Shown: one piece after another, positions 58,874 through 64,000 of the stretch | Layout: the number at the start of each line of letters is the position of its first letter | Numbering within the stretch: position 1 is the first letter of the stretch | Assembly (NCBI RefSeq): GCF_002954775.1 | Contig: NZ_PJME01000026.1 | Coordinates: 62,001-126,000 of the forward strand | Origin: Streptomyces geranii | GTDB lineage: Bacteria; Actinomycetota; Actinomycetes; Streptomycetales; Streptomycetaceae | DNA: 64,000 nt | Direction: 5' to 3' | Position numbers and translations under genes: made by a program | The notes under the pieces: generated by a model | Database searches by the model: none | Seen by the model: only the letters and a program-made list of their open reading frames with translations | Told to the model about the DNA's origin: nothing

Positions 58874-59991
58874 TGGCTGAGATCCAGATTCCCGCTGACA
58901 TCAAGCCCGCCGACGGACGTTTCGGCGCGGGCCCCTCCAAGGTGCGGACGGAAGCGCTGGACGCGCTGGCCGCCACCGGTAGCTCCCTCCTCGGTACCTC
59001 CCACCGCCAGGCCCCGGTCAAGAACCTGGTCGGCAAGGTGCGCGAGGGCATCTCCGCGCTGTTCGGGCTCCCCGACGGCTACGAGGTGATCCTCGGCAAC
59101 GGCGGCTCGACCGCGTTCTGGGACGTCGCGACGCACGGCCTGATCGAGAACAAGTCGCAGCACCTCACCTTCGGTGAGTTCAGCTCGAAGTTCGCGAAGG
59201 CCGCGGGGCTCGCTCCCTGGCTCGCCGACCCGACGGTCATCTCCTCCGACCCGGGCACCCACCCGGACCCGGCGGCCGAGGCGGGCGTCGACGTCTACGC
59301 CTTCACGCACAACGAGACGTCCACCGGCGTCGCCGCCCCCCTCAAGCGCGTACCGGGCGCCGACGACGGCTCCCTCGTCCTCGTGGACGCCACGTCCGGC
59401 GCCGGCGGCCTGCCCGTCGACATCTCCGAGACGGACGTCTACTACTTCGCCCCGCAGAAGTCCTTCGCGGCGGACGGCGGCCTCTGGCTCGCCGCGTTCT
59501 CCCCGGCCGCGATCGAGCGCGCCGAGCGGATCCACGCGAGCGGACGCCACATCCCGGAGTTCTTCAGCCTGCCCACCGCGATCGACAACTCGCGCAAGAA
59601 CCAGACGTACAACACCCCGGCCCTCGCCACCCTGTTCCTCCTCAACGAGCAGCTGGAGTGGATCAACGGCCAGGGCGGCCTGGACTGGGCCGTGCGCCGC
59701 ACCGCCACCTCGGCCCGTACGCTGTACGGCTGGGCGGAGGACGTCAAGTACGCGAACCCGTTCGTCACCGACCCGGCCAAGCGCTCGCAGGTCATCGGCA
59801 CGATCGACTTCACGGACGACGTCGACGCCGCCGCGGTCGCCAAGGTCCTGCGCGCCAACGGCATCGTCGACACCGAGCCCTACCGCAAGCTCGGCCGCAA
59901 CCAGCTCCGCGTGGCGATGTTCCCGGCGGTCGACCCGGCGGACATCGAGGCGCTGACGAAGTCCATCGACTACGTGATCGAGAAGCTCTGA
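58873..59991 (+). CDS. serC: Phosphoserine aminotransferase
   Basis: This protein has 372 residues from GTG 58873. It converts 3-phosphohydroxypyruvate and glutamate to phosphoserine. FGAGPSKVRTEAL, GTSHRQAPVKNLV, VILGNGGSTAFWDVA, the PLP-binding Lys196 in YYFAPQKSFAADGG and HIPEFFSLPTAIDNSRKNQTYNTPA match the actinobacterial type of SerC. The open frame extends upstream without homology. A leaderless start is likely. Expected in every genome of this group. Confidence 0.95.
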   Translation: MAEIQIPADIKPADGRFGAGPSKVRTEALDALAATGSSLLGTSHRQAPVKNLVGKVREGISALFGLPDGYEVILGNGGSTAFWDVATHGLIENKSQHLTFGEFSSKFAKAAGLAPWLADPTVISSDPGTHPDPAAEAGVDVYAFTHNETSTGVAAPLKRVPGADDGSLVLVDATSGAGGLPVDISETDVYYFAPQKSFAADGGLWLAAFSPAAIERAERIHASGRHIPEFFSLPTAIDNSRKNQTYNTPALATLFLLNEQLEWINGQGGLDWAVRRTATSARTLYGWAEDVKYANPFVTDPAKRSQVIGTIDFTDDVDAAAVAKVLRANGIVDTEPYRKLGRNQLRVAMFPAVDPADIEALTKSIDYVIEKL

Positions 59992-60076
59992 CCTTTCCCG
60001 TACGGCCGAGGGGGCACCCAGTGACCAGCACCGGGTGCCCCCTCGTCGTGCATACGGGAGCCGGGCTCCAGAGCGG

Positions 60077-61531
60077 TCACGGAGTCGGTGCGAGCCTCTC
60101 GTACACGGTCACCCGCCGCCCGCGGACCTCCCCGTCCGACACCGGCGTGAAGTACTCCTCCAGCACCGCCGCCTTCACCCGGTCCCGCTCCGCCGACACC
60201 GGCCTCGCCACCCCCGCCGCGTCCGTGACCAGCACGATCCGCCGCTGTGCGAGCATCGCGGCCCGGATCCGGGCGGCTCCCGCCTCCACCCCCTTCAGCG
60301 TCCCGGACTCCTCCGGGCTCCGGGCGAGGGCGATGTCGCGCAGGCCGGTGAAGGCGTCGGGGGAGACCAGCCGGGTGTCCCGCCGTGCCGCCGGTATGTA
60401 GACGACGGCGTCCCCGGGCCGCTTCACGTCCCGTATCTCGGCGGCTGCCGCCAGGACGTCGTCCACCCGGCTCTCCGGCGCCCGCTTGGCCAGCAGCTGC
60501 GGCAGCAGCGCCGCCGTCGCGACGGCGAGCAGCGCGGGGAGGACCCAGGGCGCGGCTCTCGGCGAACGCCGCGCGGTCGCCCGTACCGCCGCATCGACGA
60601 TCACCCCGATCAGCAGCGCGAGCCCGAGCAGGCTGAACAGGACGTACCGGTCCACGAACAGCGGCTGCGCCAGGGAGAGTCCGACCAGACCGACCTGCGG
60701 TACGGCCAGCAGCGGCAGCCCGACGGCCGCCACCGACAACCGCCCCGCCCTACGCCGGTCCAGCCGGGCGCCGATCCCGCCGATCGCCAGCAGGACGGCC
60801 GGCCCGATCAGCATGTGCCAGGTCAACGGCGGTATCCAGGACACCTGTACGGACTGGCGGCGGCTGAAGAGGATCAGCGGCAGCACGCCGGCCAGCGCCG
60901 CCGACGCGGCCACCGTCCAGCGGATCCGGACCTCGCGACCGGCTCGCGCCCACAACAGGGTCACCAGATGCGCCGGAAGGATCAGCAGGGAGAGCCAGTT
61001 GAGCAGCCCGCACACGAGAACCACACCGCCGTACGCCACCCAGTGGCGCAGCGTGCCGCGCCCCCGGAGCACGGTCACGAGCAGCAGGGTCGCGATGCCG
61101 GCCCCGGCGGCGACGAACGCGAACGGCCTGCCCTCCTGGAGGTAGAACTGCACGGCGGGCAGCAGCCCGAACGCCAGCCCGCCCCCCAACCCCGTCCAGG
61201 GCCCGCCCAGTCGGCACCCGACGACCGCGACACACCCGGCGGCCACCGCCATGGCCAGCACGGAGGGCAGCCGCAGGGTCGTCGTGGACGCCCCGAAGCA
61301 CTCGAACAGGCCGTGCATGAACAGGTAGTAGAGCCCGTGTACGACGTCGACGTGCTCCAGCATGCGCAGAATGTCCCCGGTGGACCGCTGGGCCACCTGC
61401 CAGGTCGCGGCCTCGTCCCGCCACACACTCTCCTCCCGGGAGAGCCCCCAGAGGCCAAGGGCGATGGTCCACAGCACCGGAACCGCCCACAGGTGAGGAG
61501 GGCGGCGCCAGACGTTGTACAGAGATGTCAT
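60077..61531 (-). CDS. Integral membrane glycosyltransferase (mannosyltransferase/GT39-83-like)
   Basis: This protein has 484 residues from ATG 61531. Ten or more membrane helices are present, with the catalytic acid pair of GT-C enzymes in SVWRDEAATWQVA on the first extracellular loop. A soluble C-terminal domain (about 370-484) follows (RVDDVLAAAAEIRDVKRPGD). It would transfer a sugar from a polyprenyl-phosphate donor on the outer face of the membrane. The acceptor is unknown. Neighbouring genes give no pathway hint. Confidence 0.87.
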   Translation of the reverse strand: MTSLYNVWRRPPHLWAVPVLWTIALGLWGLSREESVWRDEAATWQVAQRSTGDILRMLEHVDVVHGLYYLFMHGLFECFGASTTTLRLPSVLAMAVAAGCVAVVGCRLGGPWTGLGGGLAFGLLPAVQFYLQEGRPFAFVAAGAGIATLLLVTVLRGRGTLRHWVAYGGVVLVCGLLNWLSLLILPAHLVTLLWARAGREVRIRWTVAASAALAGVLPLILFSRRQSVQVSWIPPLTWHMLIGPAVLLAIGGIGARLDRRRAGRLSVAAVGLPLLAVPQVGLVGLSLAQPLFVDRYVLFSLLGLALLIGVIVDAAVRATARRSPRAAPWVLPALLAVATAALLPQLLAKRAPESRVDDVLAAAAEIRDVKRPGDAVVYIPAARRDTRLVSPDAFTGLRDIALARSPEESGTLKGVEAGAARIRAAMLAQRRIVLVTDAAGVARPVSAERDRVKAAVLEEYFTPVSDGEVRGRRVTVYERLAPTP

Positions 61532-61619
61532 GTTGTGATGACCATGGGGTGAGGAGTGTTGTGACGGGCCCGACGGTGGTGCGGGGCCCTGGAAGACGGC
61601 GGATCGGCGGACATGGTTG

Positions 61620-61653
61620 TGCCCCGATTCCGGGTGGTTCCGGAACCGGGGCA
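61620..61653 (-). terminator. Terminator hairpin after the endoglucanase
   Basis: TGCCCCGATTCCGG pairs with CCGGAACCGGGGCA over 14 bases with one mismatch and a 6-base loop, 43 bases beyond the stop. Confidence 0.65.
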
Positions 61654-61695
61654 ACCGACCCTTTTCGGGCCCTCTCACTCCCGCGCCTCAACGCC

Positions 61696-63222
61696 TCATG
61701 TCGCCGTGCACGTCACCGCCGGCACACCCCCACCCCCCGGCGCTCCCCCGAACCCGAGACTCGCCGAACCACCCACCGCCACACTCCCGTTGTGAGCCGC
61801 GTTCACAGCCGTCACCGTCGCGCCGGTCTGTGTGTACGTCGCGTTCCACATGCTCGTGACCGTCTGTGAACCGGGCCAGGTCCACTTCACCTGCCAGGAC
61901 TTGAGCGCCACCGTCCCCGAATTGGTCACCTTCACCTCGGCGTTGAACCCGCCACCCCAGTCACTGCTCACGGCATAGGTGGCAGCGCAGGTCGCCGTAC
62001 CACCGCCACCGCCACCACCCCCTCCGCCGCCGCTCCCGGGAAAGCCCGGCGCCTTCACGCTCGCCAGGTAGCCGTTCTTCACGGTGTCCACCGTCACCCA
62101 GTCGTCCTTCAGAATCCCGCCCGTGTCACCGGAGTTGGGGTTCCAGGACCAGAAGGTCCAGTGGAAGGAGTCCGCGCCGTACGTCGCCGTCGGCCGCAGG
62201 TACTCCACCAGCGCCGCCAGCCAGCGCTGGTCCACCGTCGACGCCAGGGTCGTACCGAACTCCCCGACCCACACCGGCGCGATGTTCTGCTTGAAGATGT
62301 AGCCCCAGTACTTGTCCCAGATCCCCGGCATGTTCGCGGGGAAGGCCGGGTCGCTGAACCAGCTCTGCTGGGCCACGCTCGTCGCGTAGTCGTGGGCCGA
62401 GTACACCACCCGGTTGGCCACGTCCAGTTGGACCGGGTACTGCGCGACCCCCATGAGGTTGCCGCCCCACCAGCCGGAGACCCCGTTGAAGGTCTGCACG
62501 CCCTCCACGAAGACGAGCAGCTGCGGATTCACGGCGAGGACAGCGTTGCCCGCCCGTTGAGCCGCCAGCCGCCAGTCCCGCGTCGTGTCGCCGCAGCCCC
62601 AACAGGCCGGATCATGCGGCTCGTTGTGCAGATCGATGCCTACGACCGCGTCCTGACCGGAGTAACGCGTCGCCAGCGCCCGGAGGTTGGCGATCCACGT
62701 CGACTCGGGCACCGCCGCCGTGTACCAGAGCGCCGACTGCCCGCCCGCGTCAGGCCGGTGCCGGTCCAGGATGACCTTGAGGCCGCTCTGACCGGCGTAC
62801 GCGACCAGCTTGTCCATGATCTGGAGGGAGTTCAGCCCTTGCAGGTCGGCGTTCTTGCCGCTGCTGAAGTCGATGCTGTTGGGGACGGTGGAGGACTTGA
62901 AGATGTCGTCGCTGTACGGCAGCCGGATGGTGTTGTAGCCGAGCGACTTCATCTGGTCGATCATGCTCTTGTAGTCGCGCGACCAGAGGCCGTGCACCAC
63001 GTAGTTGCCGGTCTCGAAGCCGAACCAGTTGATCCCGGCGATCCGGACCGGCTGCCCGGCCGCGTCCAGGATCTGCCGCCCACTGGTGTGCCAGTAACCG
63101 GCACCGGCGTCCGCCGCACGGACATCCGCCGCACCGGCGGCCTGGACCCCGGCCCCCAGCGGCAGCAGCAGCGCGGCGACGCCGGCCACCAGCACTCTTC
63201 GTAAGGTACGGAAGCGGAACAT
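61696..63222 (-). CDS. Secreted GH5 endoglucanase with C-terminal CBM2
   Basis: This protein has 508 residues from ATG 63222, behind GAGAGGAA. A Sec signal (FRTLRRVLVAGVAALLLPLGAGVQA) is followed by a GH5 catalytic domain with acid/base Glu201 in DLHNEPHD and nucleophile Glu321 in WVGEFGTTL. A polyglycine linker leads to a family-2 cellulose-binding module (CAATYAVSSDWGGGFNAEVKVTNSG). It hydrolyses beta-1,4-glucan outside the cell. A perfect CebR box lies 40 bases upstream, so it is induced by cello-oligosaccharides. Confidence 0.95.
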   Translation of the reverse strand: MFRFRTLRRVLVAGVAALLLPLGAGVQAAGAADVRAADAGAGYWHTSGRQILDAAGQPVRIAGINWFGFETGNYVVHGLWSRDYKSMIDQMKSLGYNTIRLPYSDDIFKSSTVPNSIDFSSGKNADLQGLNSLQIMDKLVAYAGQSGLKVILDRHRPDAGGQSALWYTAAVPESTWIANLRALATRYSGQDAVVGIDLHNEPHDPACWGCGDTTRDWRLAAQRAGNAVLAVNPQLLVFVEGVQTFNGVSGWWGGNLMGVAQYPVQLDVANRVVYSAHDYATSVAQQSWFSDPAFPANMPGIWDKYWGYIFKQNIAPVWVGEFGTTLASTVDQRWLAALVEYLRPTATYGADSFHWTFWSWNPNSGDTGGILKDDWVTVDTVKNGYLASVKAPGFPGSGGGGGGGGGGGTATCAATYAVSSDWGGGFNAEVKVTNSGTVALKSWQVKWTWPGSQTVTSMWNATYTQTGATVTAVNAAHNGSVAVGGSASLGFGGAPGGGGVPAVTCTAT

Positions 63223-63261
63223 GTCGCTCGTTCCTCTCGGGAGGCGCGGCCCCGGACTCGT

Positions 63262-63275
63262 TGGGAGCGCTCCCA
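63262..63275. promoter_or_regulatory. CebR box
   Basis: TGGGAGCGCTCCCA is the exact 14-base palindrome bound by the cellobiose-responsive LacI-type repressor CebR in Streptomyces. Confidence 0.92.
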
Positions 63276-63344
63276 CGCACCGCGCACCTCCCAGAGAACT
63301 GGCACACCATGCTCACGTCAAGATGCGCGGCGGTACGCGGTGCC

Positions 63345-63386
63345 TCACCGACTCAGCTTCTGGAACCTCCGTACCGCCAACGGCAA
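63345..63386 (-). pseudogene. Vestigial 3' end of a second ABC-2 permease gene
   Basis: On the minus strand this reads LPLAVRRFQKLSR followed by TGA. It matches the last residues of the adjacent permease (LPLAVRRFKKLSR) at 34 of 42 bases. The two stops are 85 bases apart. The rest of this copy is gone. A family-B-like hairpin lies between the copies. Confidence 0.75.
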
Positions 63387-63396
63387 GTTGTGCCTC

Positions 63397-63414
63397 CTGG
63401 GGGATAACCCCCAG
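63397..63414. repeat. Short palindromic repeat between duplicated 3' ends
   Basis: CTGGGGG-ATAA-CCCCCAG is a perfect 7-base hairpin followed by ACCCCCAGCC. It resembles the hairpin at 58755-58774. Confidence 0.65.
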
Positions 63415-63429
63415 ACCCCCAGCCGAAAG

Positions 63430-64000
63430 TCAGCGGCTGAGCTTCTTGAATCGCCGCACCGCCAACGGCAGGAAGACAAGCGTCAGTACGGCAGGCCACA
63501 CGCCCGCCATCAGCAGCGCGTGCCCCTCCACCCACGAGTCACCGCTGCCCACCGGCGTCCCGAACAGTTCGCGTGCCGCAGCCGCCGTGGACGAGATCGG
63601 GTTCCACGCGGCCACGAACCCCAGCCAGTCCGGCATGAGTTGGGGGGCGACGAAGATGCTGGAGATCATCGTCAGCGGGAAGGCGACGGCGAACAGGCCG
63701 CCCGCCGCCTCCGGGTTGGGCACGATCAGGCCCAGCCACACGCCGATCCAGATCAGCGAGAACCGCAGCCACAGCAGCAGCCCGAACGCGGCCACGAAGC
63801 CGAGCCCGCCCTCCGGGCGCCAGCCCATCGCGAACGCGGTGAGCATCATGATGCCCAACTCCGCGCAGGCGACGACCAGATCGGTGACCCCGCGCCCGGC
63901 GACCACCGCCGAGGGCGCCATCGGCATCGAGCGGAAGCGGTCGATGACCCCCTTCGTCACGTCGTACACCACGATGGTCGCCGTGTTGATGAACCCGAAG
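63430..64000 (-). CDS. ABC-2 type permease, DrrB-like (partial)
   Basis: 190 residues of the C-terminal part are present, and the gene runs off the right edge. The start visible as MVYDVTK is internal, because the frame continues with INTATIVVYDV. Four or five membrane helices, VIDRFRSMPMAPSAVVAGR, FPLTMISSIFVAPQLMPDWLGFVAAWNPISSTAAAARELFG and the basic C-terminus are typical of daunorubicin/drug-export permeases. An ATPase gene is expected beyond the window. Confidence 0.88.
   Translation of the reverse strand, partial: FGFINTATIVVYDVTKGVIDRFRSMPMAPSAVVAGRGVTDLVVACAELGIMMLTAFAMGWRPEGGLGFVAAFGLLLWLRFSLIWIGVWLGLIVPNPEAAGGLFAVAFPLTMISSIFVAPQLMPDWLGFVAAWNPISSTAAAARELFGTPVGSGDSWVEGHALLMAGVWPAVLTLVFLPLAVRRFKKLSR

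Noticed and set aside
60035..61552. 505-codon plus-strand frame opposite the membrane glycosyltransferase
   Set aside because: It is Gln/Arg/Pro-rich and lacks hydrophobic or domain structure, whereas the minus strand encodes a clear polytopic membrane protein.
1..64000. tRNA, rRNA, CRISPR arrays, insertion sequences, integrases or attachment sites
   Set aside because: No regular repeat-spacer pattern, transposase motif or cloverleaf was recognised while reading. A dedicated scan would be needed to exclude tRNAs formally.

Overview
The window is chromosomal DNA of a Streptomyces or very close relative. Support comes from the extreme GC content, many GTG starts, 4-base ATGA/GTGA gene overlaps, a complete conservon, a CebR box in front of a cellulase, a DasR-like site in front of a SIS-domain sugar-phosphate gene, and typical Streptomyces intergenic palindromes. 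No rRNA, tRNA, CRISPR array or insertion sequence was recognised.

Layout. 1-5331: an operon of a TPR protein (only its end is present), a 1426-residue CHAT protease-like/STAND NTPase/TPR protein, a 54-residue protein and a three-helix membrane protein. This is the best candidate here for a little-described conflict or signalling system. 5405-15356: mostly housekeeping and regulatory genes. These are an alpha/beta hydrolase without its nucleophile, a possible structured RNA, the iron regulator DmdR/DtxR, a SIS protein, a PAS-PAS-GAF protein, two divergent GNATs, a promoter plus 12-codon mini-ORF, a lipoprotein, an antitoxin with a nonsense-mutated toxin, citrate synthase 2 and pdxH. 15414-25608: an eight-gene acyl-CoA catabolic operon on the minus strand. 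It holds an AtuA-like protein, a biotin-dependent carboxylase pair, acyl-CoA dehydrogenase, AMP ligase, enoyl-CoA hydratase and a TetR regulator, with a TetR-type palindrome at its 5' end. 25780-28965: a DUF4037 protein, a methyltransferase and a secreted FG-GAP repeat protein.

29129-48501: a catabolic and uptake island. It contains four SDR dehydrogenases, two FAH-family hydrolases, two amidohydrolases (one like 2-pyrone-4,6-dicarboxylate hydrolase), a type-B carboxylesterase, an exported alpha/beta protein without the serine nucleophile, two carboxymuconolactone decarboxylase-family proteins, an HMG-CoA-lyase-like TIM-barrel lyase, a nitrate/taurine-type ABC importer and one FCD-type GntR regulator. 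Eight exact TGTCGACA octamers lie in its control regions, several of them between the -35 and -10 hexamers of the promoters I propose. I infer that the GntR protein controls the whole island through this octamer. A large secreted protein of unknown function is embedded in it.

48550-64000: an FMN/F420-type oxidase, an EamA exporter, a GlcD-type FAD/4Fe-4S dehydrogenase, a complete conservon cvnABCDE whose P450 lacks the ExxR arginine, serC, a membrane glycosyltransferase, a CebR-controlled GH5-CBM2 endoglucanase, and an ABC-2 permease cut by the window edge beside the vestige of a duplicated copy.
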